64,000 nt of DNA from JAICSD01 sp963836665 (GCA_963836665.1 CAWIKL010000001.1:1984001-2048000); one strand, 5' to 3'; shown: positions 15,805-26,000, numbered from the stretch's first letter. Notes: generated by a model from the letters alone, not told the origin. Numbers and translations are program-made.

Positions 15805-16287
15805 ATGAAGCGGTTTTTGACTATGACTGCGGGCGCCGCGGCCCTCGCAACCCTCATGGGACTGCAGGCGTACGCCCAGCAAGATCCCGCGAAGCCGGCC
15901 CAGGATCAGACCAAGATCTCGGTCGAGCACGCCAAGGAAGTCACCTTCACCGGGTGTCTACAGACCGGCACTGAAGCCAAAACTTACATCCTCGACAAGG
16001 TCCAGCCGGTTAAGACCACTGATGTCGTCGGCACCAGCGGCGAAGTGATGAGCGTGACCAAATACGAGCTCGTACCGTCCGAGAAGATCGAGCTGCAGGA
16101 ACACGTCGGCCATAAGGTCGAGGTCACCGGCGTCGCCATCCCAGCGGGGGAAGGGGACGCGAAGGTCAAGGTGCAGACGAAGCTGCCGGGATCCGAGCAG
16201 CAGAGCGAGACGAAGATTGCGAAGGGCGCCACACCCCAGTTCCGCGTCATCTCGGTCAAGCAGCTCGCCGACACCTGTTCGAACTAA
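15805..16287 (+). CDS. Small secreted protein of unknown function
   Basis: A 160-residue protein with a clear signal peptide (MKRFLTMTAGAAALATLMGL, cleavage after AYA). The mature part begins with a charged, Gln-rich linker, then VTFTGCLQTG and a beta-rich region (YELVPSEKIELQEHVGHKVE, VTGVAIPAG) that looks like a small OB-like or beta-sandwich fold. Two cysteines (GCL and the near-C-terminal DTC) could form a disulfide. ATG at 15805 is set by a perfect AAGGAGGT at 15793-15800. A strong hairpin terminator follows, so it is probably expressed alone. I do not recognise a named family. Confidence 0.75.
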   Translation: MKRFLTMTAGAAALATLMGLQAYAQQDPAKPAQDQTKISVEHAKEVTFTGCLQTGTEAKTYILDKVQPVKTTDVVGTSGEVMSVTKYELVPSEKIELQEHVGHKVEVTGVAIPAGEGDAKVKVQTKLPGSEQQSETKIAKGATPQFRVISVKQLADTCSN

Positions 16288-16296
16288 CCCCAGACA

Positions 16297-16324
16297 GCTC
16301 AGTGCGGCAAACGCCGCACTGAGC
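16297..16324 (+). terminator. Strong hairpin terminator
   Basis: GCTCAGTGCGGC at 16297-16308 and GCCGCACTGAGC at 16313-16324 form a perfect 12-bp stem with an AAAC loop, 10 bases after the stop codon. The following bases (CCTTCT) give only a short pyrimidine tract. It could work for transcripts from either side. Confidence 0.75.
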
Positions 16325-16355
16325 CCTTCTCGCCCTCCCTCGCGCCTTCATCGGC

Positions 16356-16726
16356 ATGAAGGCGTTTCTCCTTTTCTCACTGCTCGCCCAGGCTCCGGCT
16401 CCAATCGTCCTGCCGCGCGCCGACGTCTATGTCGTCGCCGGCTGGCAGAACCTGCACAAGGAACAGGCCAACAGGAGTACGTCTCGTCGCGCGCGGCGAT
16501 CCGTGAAGCGAACGTCTCGATCGGACAGCAGTACCAGTTCTTCCGCAATCAGTGGTTCCATCCGCACCTCGGCGCCGGCGCGGAGATCGCGCGCGAGACG
16601 GTGACCGAGGAATTCGAGCCGGTCTACGTCTTTGACAGCGTCACGCGCACGTCGAAGCCGGTCGCGCCGGTGACGAGCACCGGACCCGCGCAGCGCTGGC
16701 TCGCGCGTGGCTTTGGCGAAGGAGGC
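16356..16726 (+). pseudogene. Broken secreted or outer-membrane protein gene (frame change and truncation)
   Basis: ATG at 16356 opens a signal peptide (MKAFLLFSLLAQAPAP) followed by ADVYVVAGWQNLHKEQ. That frame then turns into a Ser/Arg-rich string with no protein character. From about 16465 another frame continues sensible sequence (EYVSSRAAIREANVSIGQQY, QFFRNQWFHPHLGAGAEIAR, FEPVYVFDSVTRTSKPVAPV, WLARGFGEGG). The two halves read as one protein of beta-barrel character whose middle is missing. The end runs into the start of the lipoprotein gene. A frameshift plus internal deletion and loss of the C-terminus is the simplest reading. I cannot rule out a sequencing error for the frame change alone. 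Confidence 0.6.
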
Positions 16727-17126
16727 ACTCTCGATTCTGATCTGCCTATCGCTCATCACATCGAGCATCGGCTGCGCGTCGGGCGGACGGACACCGGTCG
16801 CGACTGGTCCGGCGCCAAGCGCGGCCGACTCACGGGCGATGGCCGACTACGTGCAGCGGTTGCCGGCCGGGAGCCGAGTGCGGGTCGAACGCGCCGACGG
16901 CTCGTCTCTTCGCGGCACCCTGATGAGCGCAACCGACGACAAGATCGTCGTGCAAAAGAACACGCGCATCCCGGAGCCGGCGGTGGCGATCCCGGTCGCC
17001 ACCGTGGCGCGCGTGACCGTCGACGGCGGCAGCGGCGGCGTCGGCAAGGCCGTGGCGATTGGGATCGCCTCAGGCGTCGGCGTCTTCTTCGCGATCCTGG
17101 CGATGGTCATCGGCTCCGGGGGGTGA
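16707..17126 (+). CDS. Probable small lipoprotein
   Basis: Up to 139 residues. A hydrophobic signal (SILICLSLITSSIGC) ends at a Cys followed by ASGG, a likely though non-ideal lipobox. A small beta-barrel-like segment follows (LPAGSRVRVERADGSSLRGT, KIVVQKNTRIPEPAVAIPVA) that recalls SH3/LSm-type domains. A Gly-rich hydrophobic C-terminus (GKAVAIGIASGVGVFFAILA) forms a second membrane segment. GTG at 16707 has no ribosome site. AAGGAGG at 16719-16725 stands 8 bases before an in-frame ATT at 16734, so the true start may be that rare codon. The 3' end overlaps the convergent antiporter gene by 57 bases. Function unknown. Confidence 0.6.
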   Translation: MALAKEALSILICLSLITSSIGCASGGRTPVATGPAPSAADSRAMADYVQRLPAGSRVRVERADGSSLRGTLMSATDDKIVVQKNTRIPEPAVAIPVATVARVTVDGGSGGVGKAVAIGIASGVGVFFAILAMVIGSGG

Positions 17127-18347
17127 CGCAGAACGCCCTGAAACAGCGCTTAGCATCGGACCGGTCATCGCGGTCGTGACGATGGCCATGATGACCATCA
17201 TCGCGAACAGCGGTGGGCTGATGACGCCGATGTCGACGCCGACATTCAGCACGACGAGTTCCATCAGGCCGCGCGTATTCATGAGGATGCCGAGCGCGGC
17301 AGCGAAGCGCCATGGCATGCCGGCGATACGCGCGGCGGCGAACGTGCCGCCGAACTTGCCCGCCGTCGCCAGCAGAATCAGTGACAGGCACACGGCCCAT
17401 TGCCCGGGCGTGGCCACCAAACCGATTTCGGTCCGCAGGCCGGTCAACGCAAAAAACGCCGGCAGGAAGATAGCGGTCACGACCGGCGTGTGCTGCGAGT
17501 GCAGACGCCGGGCAATCGCGCCGCCGGGCGGGAGGATCGCGCCGAACAGGAACGCTCCGAAGATGGCGTGAAGGCCAATCGACTCGGCGACGACGGCCGA
17601 CACGAGCATCAAGGCCAGGGTCCAGGCGATTCCCGCAGTCGTTGTGTCTTCAGGACCGTCAACGCGCCCGGCGAGGCGCGCCGCGATTGGACGGCCGACC
17701 GCGAACATGAACACGGTGAAGGCGACCGCCAGCAGTGCCGAGACCAGCGCGCCCGCGATGGTGGCGCGCGCGACGCCGACGACCACTCCGAGCAGGCACC
17801 AACCGATCAGATCGTTGATCGCCGCGCAGGTGAGCGCAGCCGTGCCCAGTTCGCTGCGCGCCAGTCCGCGATCGGTGAGGATCCGGGCGAGCACGGGGAA
17901 TGCCGTGATCGACATGGCGATGCCCATGAACAGCGCGAAGGCAATGAAGGGGACGCCGGTCGGGCCGTAGGCCGGGAAGAGCGCGAAGGCGAATGCGCAG
18001 CCGAGCAGGAATGGCAGCGCGATGCTGACCTGTGACGTGAAAATGTAGGGCGCAGCCCGCCGGCGCAGCGACGCTGGATCGAAATCCAATCCGAGAACGA
18101 ACATGTAGAGCACCACGCCCAGTTGCGCGACGACGCCGAGCGCCGGACGCGCGGACTCGGGAAACAAGCGCGCTTCGATCCCCGGCGCGACGCGACCCAG
18201 CAGTGAAGGCCCGAGCAGAATGCCCGCCAGCACTTCTCCAACGACCGGCGGCTGCCCGAACCGGGCGACGAGGCGGCCGACGACGTGGCTGGCGATCACG
18301 ACCGTGGCGAGTGCCAACAGCACGTGCACGGTCAGTGCGGAACTCAT
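17070..18347 (-). CDS. Kef-type cation:proton antiporter (CPA2 family)
   Basis: A 425-residue inner-membrane protein with 12-13 hydrophobic segments. Family marks are RFGQPPVVGEVLAGILLGPS near the N-terminus, QLGVVLYMFVLGLDFDPASL, ITAFPVLARILTDRGLARSE with the ion-binding region AINDLIGW, and FLPAFFALTGLRTEIGL near the C-terminal half. It exchanges Na+ or K+ for H+. There is no C-terminal RCK/TrkA-N domain; the protein ends in a short charged tail. The start ATG at 18347 has a leaderless -10 box. The last 57 bases overlap the end of the lipoprotein gene on the other strand. Confidence 0.88.
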   Translation of the reverse strand: MSSALTVHVLLALATVVIASHVVGRLVARFGQPPVVGEVLAGILLGPSLLGRVAPGIEARLFPESARPALGVVAQLGVVLYMFVLGLDFDPASLRRRAAPYIFTSQVSIALPFLLGCAFAFALFPAYGPTGVPFIAFALFMGIAMSITAFPVLARILTDRGLARSELGTAALTCAAINDLIGWCLLGVVVGVARATIAGALVSALLAVAFTVFMFAVGRPIAARLAGRVDGPEDTTTAGIAWTLALMLVSAVVAESIGLHAIFGAFLFGAILPPGGAIARRLHSQHTPVVTAIFLPAFFALTGLRTEIGLVATPGQWAVCLSLILLATAGKFGGTFAAARIAGMPWRFAAALGILMNTRGLMELVVLNVGVDIGVISPPLFAMMVIMAIVTTAMTGPMLSAVSGRSASPPGADDHRQDREEDADA

Positions 18348-18356
18348 GAAGTGAAG

Positions 18357-18362
18357 ATTCTA
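18357..18362 (-). promoter_or_regulatory. -10 box for the antiporter gene
   Basis: TAGAAT on the minus strand ends 9 bases before the ATG at 18347, with no ribosome site between, so a leaderless transcript is likely. Confidence 0.45.
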
Positions 18363-18462
18363 TGAGTTGACGCGTCCAGGGCGTAAACGGCCCAGGATTG
18401 GCCTGCGTTCTGCAACTGCCGGGTCACGTCGCGTGCGCCTCAGCCGCACGCGTCAGACTTTG

Positions 18463-19731
18463 ATGCACGAGCCACTTCGCCCGTCACCTGTCGCGGCCAC
18501 CCTACGTCACCCGCACAAGACGCGTCACTGGCTTGCCTGGCTTGTGGTCGTCGCGGTCACCGGCGTCTTGCTGCTGCCATTACTTCACAAACGATCCGTT
18601 GCGGCTGAGGCGGCCGCGGGCGGCGGCCGGGGCGGGCGGGGCGTCAGCTTCAGCGGCGACGCCACCCCGGTCAGCGTGGCCAAGGTCCAGACCGGCGACA
18701 TGCCGATCTATCTCGACGCCATGGGAACTGTGACGCCGCAGTCGACGGTCAACGTCTACAGCCAGGTCAGCGGCCGTGTCCTGTCGGTCAATTATCAGGA
18801 AGGTCAGATCGTCAGGAAGGGACAGGTACTCGTCGAGATCGATCCGCGGCCGACCGAAGCCCAGCTGCAGCAGGCGCAGGGAACGCTCAGCCGTGACCAG
18901 GCGGCGCTGCAACAGGCGCGCACCGATCTCCAGCGCTACGAGAACGCGCTCGAGGATCACGCCATTCCTGAGCAGACCGTGTCGGACCAGCGCGCCGTTG
19001 TCCGGCAGGACGAAGGCACGATCGCCAACGATCAGGCGGCGGTTCAGTACGACCAGGTTCAGCTGAGCTACGCGCACATCGTCGCGCCGATTGCGGGCCG
19101 CATCGGTCTCCGCCTGGTCGACGCCGGCAACACCATCTTCTCGGGGAGCGGCACGACGATCGCGACAATCACCCAGATCGATCCGATCACGGTTGTCTTC
19201 TCGGTCGCCGAGGATCATCTGCCGGAGGTCCAGAAGCAGCTGCGTGCCGGGCGCACGCTGACCGTCGATCTGTATGATCGCGCGCAATCGACCAAGATCG
19301 CGTCAGGGAAACTGCTCAGCCTCGATAACCAGGTCGATACCACGACCGGCACGGTGAAACTGCGCGCGCTGTTCAGCAACGCCCAGGGCGCGCTGTTCGC
19401 GAACCAGTTCGTGAGCACGCGCCTGCAGGTCGACACCCTACGCAGTGCCAAGCTGATTCCGACCGTCGCGGTCCAGTACAACGGGCCGCAGGCGTTCGTC
19501 TATCTGGTGCAACCGAACCAGACCGCCGTGCTGCGCAACATCACCGTCTCTAACACGGAGGCGAATCAGGCGGCCATCGACGGCCTGAACCCGGGCGATA
19601 CCGTCGTGACCAGCAACTTCGATCGGCTGCAGGACGGCGGGAAGATCGTCGACGCCGACGCGCAGCGCGGCCAGCGCGGCTCGACGCCGGCCCAGGGCGC
19701 GCCGGGACGCGGGAGGGGACGCCAGCAATGA
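18463..19731 (+). CDS. RND efflux periplasmic adaptor (HlyD/MdtA type)
   Basis: A 422-residue membrane-fusion protein that links the inner-membrane RND permeases to the outer-membrane channel. One membrane anchor at about residues 22-43 (WLAWLVVVAVTGVLLLPLL). A Gly-rich spacer is followed by the barrel-sandwich lipoyl domain (VNVYSQVSGRVLSVNYQEGQ, GQVLVEIDPRPTEAQLQQAQ), a coiled-coil hairpin (about 125-190, many Gln/Ala heptads), the closing half (SYAHIVAPIAGRIGLRLVDA) and the beta-barrel and membrane-proximal domains. It ends in a GRGRGRQQ tail. ATG at 18463 is chosen because the signal anchor follows. First gene of a four-gene operon joined by ATGA overlaps. Confidence 0.9.
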   Translation: MHEPLRPSPVAATLRHPHKTRHWLAWLVVVAVTGVLLLPLLHKRSVAAEAAAGGGRGGRGVSFSGDATPVSVAKVQTGDMPIYLDAMGTVTPQSTVNVYSQVSGRVLSVNYQEGQIVRKGQVLVEIDPRPTEAQLQQAQGTLSRDQAALQQARTDLQRYENALEDHAIPEQTVSDQRAVVRQDEGTIANDQAAVQYDQVQLSYAHIVAPIAGRIGLRLVDAGNTIFSGSGTTIATITQIDPITVVFSVAEDHLPEVQKQLRAGRTLTVDLYDRAQSTKIASGKLLSLDNQVDTTTGTVKLRALFSNAQGALFANQFVSTRLQVDTLRSAKLIPTVAVQYNGPQAFVYLVQPNQTAVLRNITVSNTEANQAAIDGLNPGDTVVTSNFDRLQDGGKIVDADAQRGQRGSTPAQGAPGRGRGRQQ

Positions 19732-22700
19732 ACCCCTCCCGGCCTTTCATCCTGAGGCCGGTCGCGACGATTCTCCTGATGGTCGCGATCCTGCTGGTCG
19801 GGTTCGTGGCGTTCCGCGAGCTGCCGATCTCGGCGCTCCCCGAAGTCAACTATCCGACGATCCAGGTCCAGACGCTCTATCCGGGCGCCAGCCCGGACGT
19901 CATGAGCTCCACCGTCACCGGTCCGCTGGAAAAGCAGTTCGGTCAGATTCAGGGACTGTCGCAGATGACCTCGACGTCCTCGGGCGGCGCTTCGGTCATC
20001 GTCCTGCAGTTCGACCTGGCCATCGACATCGACGTCGCCGAACAGGAAGTGCAGGCGGCGATCAACTCGGCGAGCAGCTTTCTGCCGGCGGACTTGCCGA
20101 TTCCCCCCACCTATAGCAAGACCAATCCGGCCGACGCGCCGGTGCTGACGCTGGCGCTGACGTCGAAGTCGATGTCGCTGACCGAGGTGCAGGATCTCGC
20201 CGACACGCGGCTGGCGCCGAAGATTTCGCAGCTGGCCGGCGTCGGGCTGGTGACGATCCAGGGCGGGCAGAAACCGGCGGTGCGGATCCAGGCAAACCCG
20301 ACCTCGCTGTCGTCGTACGGACTGACGCTCGAGAACGTCCGCTCGGCAATCACCGCGACCAGCGTCAACGGCGCGAAAGGCACGCTCAACGGCCCGCAGC
20401 AGGCGTACACGATCGACGCCAACGATCAGCTGACTTCGGCCGACCAGTACCGGCAAGTCGTCGTCGCCTACCGCAACGGCGCGCCGGTGATGCTGCGCGA
20501 CGTCGCGACCATCGTCAACGGCGTCGAAAACGCCAAGCTCGCGGCGTGGATGAACACGACGCCGGCGATCATCGTGAACATCCAGCGCCAGTCCGACGCG
20601 AACACGATCAAGGTGGTCGACTCGATCAAGGCGCTCCTACCGCAGCTCCAGGCCAGCCTGCCGGCGGCGATCGCGGTGCAGACGCTGACCGACCGGACGG
20701 TAACCATCCGCGCCTCGGTGTCCGACGTCGAGTTCGAGCTGATGTTGACGATCGGCCTGGTCGTGGCCGTGATCTTCATCTTCCTGCGCTCGTGGCGCGC
20801 CACGATCATTCCGTCGGTCGCGGTGCCGCTGTCGCTGGTCGGCACCTTCGCAGCGATGTACGGGCTGGGCTACAGCCTCAACAACCTGACGCTGATGGCG
20901 CTGACCATCGCCACCGGCTTCGTCGTCGACGACGCGATCGTGATGATCGAGAACATCAGCCGCTATCTCGAGCACGGCATGCCGCCGTTCGAAGCGGCAC
21001 TCAAGGGGTCGGAAGAGATCGGTTTCACGATCGTCTCGCTCACCGTCTCGCTCATCGCGGTGCTGATTCCCCTCCTCTTCATGCAGGACATCACCGGCCG
21101 GTTGTTCCGCGAGTTCGCGGTCACGCTGGCGGTGACGATTCTAATCTCGGCGGTGGTCTCGCTGACGTTGACCCCAATGATGGCGTCGAAGCTCCTGCGC
21201 CACACGGCGCCCGAGCAGGAAGGGCGGTTCTATCGCTGGTCGGAGCGCGTGTTCGAGGACGTCATCGCGTTCTACGGCCGGACGCTGAAGTGGGTCCTGG
21301 CACGGCAGACGCTAGTTCTGGCGGTTGCCGTCGTTACACTGCTCAGCGCGGCGCTGCTCTATTACTTCATCCCGAAGGGATTCTTCCCAATCCAGGACAC
21401 CGGCATCATTCAGGTCGTCTCACAGGCGCCCGAGGCGACCAGCTTCGACGCGATGGCCACCCGGCAACAAGCGCTGGCGCGCATCATCCTCGACGATCCG
21501 GCCGTCGACTCGCTCTCCTCGTTCATCGGCGTCGACGCCACCAACACGACGCTCAATGGCGGCCGCATGCAGGTCAACCTGAAGCCGCTCGCCGATCGCC
21601 AGATCAGCGCCGCCGACGCGATCCAGCGCCTGAGGCCGAAGCTGGCCAAGGTCACCGGGATCCAGGCCTTCCTCCAACCGGTGCAGGACCTGACCGTCGA
21701 AGACCGCGTCAGCCGGACGCAGTTTCAGTACACGGTCGAGGATCCCGACAGCCAGGAGCTCACGACGTGGACGGCGCGGATCGCCGACAAGCTGCGCGCG
21801 CTGCCGCAGCTCCAGGACGTCGCGACCGACCAGCAGCCGCAGGGCAACGCTGTCACGCTGTCGATCGATCGCGTGACCGCCTCGCGGCTCGGGATCACGC
21901 CGCAGGCGATCGACGACACGCTCTACGACGCGTTCGGGCAGCGCCAGGTCACGACGCTCTACACCCAGACGAATCAGTATCACGTCATCCTCGAGGCCGA
22001 CCCGCGGTTCCAGACGGGCCCCGAGCGGCTGCAGGACATATATCTGGAGTCGACCGGCGCCTCGAGCGCGCCGACTGCCGCCGGGCGCGGGGGCGGTGGT
22101 GGTGCCGGACCGTCAGAGCTGGCTCCGAGCGCCGGTCCAGCGATCGCAACGACGTCCGCCCGCGGCGGCACACTGGCGACGACGTCGAGTAGCAGCCTGC
22201 TCGGAAGCGCGGCGGCGTCCAGGGCCGTCTCGCCCACGACGGGGGCCAGCACCGTGCTCCAGGTGGCAGCCGCCGGGGGTGGCGGAGCCGCGGTGCCATC
22301 CACGAGCGGCTCGCGTACGGCGGTGCCGCTGGCGGCACTCGCGACCATCAAGAAAACGCAAACACCGCTCACGATCAACCGCCAGGCTCAGTTTCCGGTC
22401 GTGACGATCTCGTTCAATCTGGCGCCCGGCGTGCATCTCAGCCAGGCGGTTGACGCCGTCAACGCGGCGACCGAGAGCCTGCACACGCCGATCAACCTGC
22501 AGACGCGCTTTCAGGGCACCGCGGCCAGCTTCGAGAACTCGCTCAGCAACGAAGGGCTGCTCGTGCTGGCGGCGCTGGTCACCGTCTATATCGTGCTGGG
22601 CGTGCTCTACGAGAGCTTCATCCATCCGCTGACGATTCTCTCGACGCTGCCGTCCGCCGGCGTCGGTGCGCTGCTGGCGCTGCTCCTCTTCCGCCAGGAT

Positions 22701-23099
22701 CTCGGCATCGTCGGCATCATCGGTATCGTGCTGCTGATCGGCATCGTGAAGAAGAACGGGATCATGATGGTCGACTTCGCGTTGCAGGCCGAGCGCACGG
22801 AGGGCAAGGAGCCGGAAGACGCCATCTACCAGGCGAGCCTCCTCCGTTTCCGGCCGATCCTGATGACCACGCTGGCGGCGCTGTTTGGCGGCCTGCCGCT
22901 GGCGCTCGGCAGCGGCATCGGCGCCGAATTGCGGCGGCCGCTCGGGATCGCGATGGTCGGCGGGTTGCTCCTCAGCCAGGTGCTGACGCTCTACACGACA
23001 CCGGTCATCTATCTCTGGTTCGATCGGATCAGCCGGCGGCTGCAGCCGCGCAGGAAAGCCGCGGTGCAGCTCGATCTGCCGCTCGGGGAGCAGGCATGA
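19728..23099 (+). CDS. RND efflux permease, MdtB-like, with low-complexity periplasmic insert
   Basis: A 1123-residue proton-driven efflux pump subunit, longer than the usual 1030-1050. N-terminal signature RPVATILLMVAILLVGFVAF; TM4 carries the proton-relay pair in GFVVDDAIVMIENISRYLEH; C-terminal block GIVKKNGIMMVDFALQ. About residues 770-865 (22040-22320) hold an insert rich in Gly, Ala, Ser and Thr just before the conserved AVPLAALATIKK segment of the second periplasmic loop; the sister protein has no such insert. Overlaps both neighbours by 4 bases. The two unlike permeases suggest an MdtBC-type hetero-trimer exporting amphipathic drugs or bile-salt-like compounds. Confidence 0.9.
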   Translation: MNPSRPFILRPVATILLMVAILLVGFVAFRELPISALPEVNYPTIQVQTLYPGASPDVMSSTVTGPLEKQFGQIQGLSQMTSTSSGGASVIVLQFDLAIDIDVAEQEVQAAINSASSFLPADLPIPPTYSKTNPADAPVLTLALTSKSMSLTEVQDLADTRLAPKISQLAGVGLVTIQGGQKPAVRIQANPTSLSSYGLTLENVRSAITATSVNGAKGTLNGPQQAYTIDANDQLTSADQYRQVVVAYRNGAPVMLRDVATIVNGVENAKLAAWMNTTPAIIVNIQRQSDANTIKVVDSIKALLPQLQASLPAAIAVQTLTDRTVTIRASVSDVEFELMLTIGLVVAVIFIFLRSWRATIIPSVAVPLSLVGTFAAMYGLGYSLNNLTLMALTIATGFVVDDAIVMIENISRYLEHGMPPFEAALKGSEEIGFTIVSLTVSLIAVLIPLLFMQDITGRLFREFAVTLAVTILISAVVSLTLTPMMASKLLRHTAPEQEGRFYRWSERVFEDVIAFYGRTLKWVLARQTLVLAVAVVTLLSAALLYYFIPKGFFPIQDTGIIQVVSQAPEATSFDAMATRQQALARIILDDPAVDSLSSFIGVDATNTTLNGGRMQVNLKPLADRQISAADAIQRLRPKLAKVTGIQAFLQPVQDLTVEDRVSRTQFQYTVEDPDSQELTTWTARIADKLRALPQLQDVATDQQPQGNAVTLSIDRVTASRLGITPQAIDDTLYDAFGQRQVTTLYTQTNQYHVILEADPRFQTGPERLQDIYLESTGASSAPTAAGRGGGGGAGPSELAPSAGPAIATTSARGGTLATTSSSSLLGSAAASRAVSPTTGASTVLQVAAAGGGGAAVPSTSGSRTAVPLAALATIKKTQTPLTINRQAQFPVVTISFNLAPGVHLSQAVDAVNAATESLHTPINLQTRFQGTAASFENSLSNEGLLVLAALVTVYIVLGVLYESFIHPLTILSTLPSAGVGALLALLLFRQDLGIVGIIGIVLLIGIVKKNGIMMVDFALQAERTEGKEPEDAIYQASLLRFRPILMTTLAALFGGLPLALGSGIGAELRRPLGIAMVGGLLLSQVLTLYTTPVIYLWFDRISRRLQPRRKAAVQLDLPLGEQA

Positions 23100-26000
23100 A
23101 TCTGTCTGCGCCGGCGATCAGCCGACCGATCGCGACGATCCTGCTGACGGCCGCGGTGGCGATCGCCGGCGGGATCGCGTTCGTCATGCTGCCCGTGTCA
23201 CCGCTCCCCGAGATCGATTCGCCGACGATCAGCGTCAATGCCAGCTTGCCTGGGGCGAGCCCTGACGTCATGGCGGCGGCCGTCGCGACGCCGCTCGAGC
23301 GGGAGTTCGGGCACATCGCGGGGGTCTCCGAGATGACCTCGCGCAGCGCGACGGGCTCGACGTCGATCTCCCTGCAGTTCGACTTGAGCCGCGACATCAA
23401 CGCGGCCGCGCGCGACGTGCAGGCAGCGATCAGTGCGGCCCGTACCTACCTGCCGACCAACCTGCCGTCGAACCCGGCCTACCGCAAGGTCAACTCGGCG
23501 GACGCGCCGATCGCCATCATCGGCGTGACCTCGAAGAGCTACAGCCGCGCCGCGATGTACGACGCGGCATCGACGATCCTGGCGCAGACACTGTCGCAGA
23601 TTCCCGGCGTCGGGCAGGTGACCGTCGGCGGATCGTCGCTGCCGGCCGTGCGCGTCGAGATCAACCCGCGCCAGCTCGAGCACTACGGCGTGCGCCTGTC
23701 CGACGTTGCGACGTTCCTGCGGAACCAGAATGCGCACACGCCGACCGGCAGCATCGCCGACGGCCAGACGACCAGCTACATCAAGGTCAACGACCAGCTG
23801 GCGACTGCCAACGACTACAAGCCGCTGGTCGTCAGCAGCCGAAACGGGGCCGGCATCCGCCTCGATGACGTCGCGACGGTCGTCGACGCGAACGAGAACG
23901 TCCGGTCGGGCGGCTACGTCAACGGCTCGGAATCGGTCAGCGTGAACGTCTTCAAGCAGCCGGGCGCCAACGTCATCGAGACGGTCGACCGGATCAAGGC
24001 GGCGCTGCCCGCCCTGTCGGCGGCGATTCCGGCCGCCCAGAAGATCACGCTCGTCCTGGATCGGACGACGACGATCCGGGCATCGCTGCACGAGGTCGAA
24101 CGAACGCTGCTGCTGTCGATCGTCCTGGTCATCCTGGTCGTTTTTGTCTTCCTGCGCGACTGGCGCGCGACCATCGTGCCCGGCGTCGCCGTGCCCGTCT
24201 CGCTGATCGGCACCTTCGCCGCGATGTACCTGCTCGGCTATTCGCTCGACAATCTCAGCCTGATGGCGCTGACCATTTCGACGGGCTTCGTCATCGACGA
24301 CGCGATCGTCGTCATGGAGAACATCACGCGCCACCTGGAGCTGGGGATGGGGCGTCTGGCGGCGGCCTACGCCGGCGCCGCCGAAATCGGGTTCACGGTC
24401 TTGTCGATCACCATGTCGCTGCTCGCCGTGTTCATTCCGATCCTGATGATGGGCGGCATCGTCGGGCGACTGTTCAGGGAATTCGCCGTGACCCTGTCGG
24501 TGGCGATCCTGATTTCCATGATGCTGTCGCTGACGACGACGCCGATGCTGTGCTCGCTGCTGCTGAAGCCGCACCGCCACGGCGAACGTCACGGCCGGCT
24601 GTACCTGGCGATCGAGGCCGGATTCGACGGTCTGCGCCGGGGCTACGAACGGAGCCTGGCCTGGGTCCTTCGCGACCACGCGCCGCTCGTGTTGCTCCTG
24701 TTGCTCGTCACGATGGGCCTAAACGTTCTCTACTTGACGCGAATCACGAAGGGCTTCTTCCCGCAGCAGGACACCGGCGCGATCACCGGCGGACTACAGG
24801 GGACGCAGGACTCATCGTTCGAGAAGATGAACGCCGCGCTGCAGCGTGCGGTCGCCATCGTGCGCGCCGACCCGGCCGTCGAGAACGTCGTTGGCTTCAC
24901 CGGCGGCCAGGGGGCGACCAACAGCGGTTTCATGTACATCGCGTTGAAGCCGCTCGAGGATCGGAAAATCAGCGCCAGCGACGTCGTCAACCGGCTGCGG
25001 CCAAAGCTGCTGGTGATCCGCGAGGCGCAGACATTCCTGCAGGCGGCGCAGGATCTCCGGGTCGGCGGACGGCAGTCGAATTCGCAGTATCAGTTCACGC
25101 TGCAGGCAGACTCCACCAGCGATCTGAAAACGTATGTGCCGCTGCTCGCCCGCGAAATGGCGAAGCTGCCGCAGCTCGCCGACGTCAGCTCGGACCTGCA
25201 GACCGGCGGTCTCGAAGCGTATCTAACCTACGACCGGGCGACGGCGGCACGGCTCGGCCTGACGCCGTCGGACATCGACAGCGCGTTGAACTACAACTTC
25301 TCGCAGGCGCAGGTCTCGACGATCTACAAGACGCTGAACCAGTACCACGTCGTACTCGAGGCGCAGCCGACGTTCACCGGGAGCCCGGATGCATTGAGGA
25401 GCACCTACGTGGAAAGCGCCGCCGGGTCCGTCCCGCTCGTGGCCATCAGTACCTACCGGCCGCTGACCGGACCGCTCTCGGTCAATCACTCTGGTCTGTA
25501 TCCCTCGTCGACGGTGTCGTTCAATCTGGCGCCGGGTGGTTCGCTCGACGCGGCAACCAAGGCCATCGCCGCGCTCGAGGCGCAGCTGCACATTCCGACC
25601 AGTGTGCACGGCGCCTTTTCCGGCACGGCGGAGCAGTTTCAGGCGTCGCTCGATTCGGAGCCGGTACTAATCGCGACAGCGATCTTCGCGGTCTACATCG
25701 TCCTCGGCGTCCTCTACGAGAGCTTCGTGCACCCGATCACGATTCTGACGACGCTGCCGTCGGCGTCGCTGGGGGCGGTGATCACACTGGTCCTGTTCGA
25801 CGCCGAGCTCGACGTCATCTCGCTGATCGGCATCATCCTGCTGATCGGCATCGTCAAGAAGAACGCCATCATGATGATCGATTTCGCGCTGCAGGCGGAG
25901 CGCGAGCAGGGGCTGCCGAGCGACGAGGCGATCCTGCAGGCCTGCGTCCTGCGCTTCCGGCCGATCCTGATGACGACGGCGGCGGCATTTTTCGGCGCCG

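Noticed and set aside
12175..15930. Open frame of 1251 codons on the minus strand opposite the first BNR exoprotein
   Set aside because: Composition is Arg/Ala/Val/Asp-rich with no domain pattern; it mirrors the third-position GC of the real plus-strand gene.
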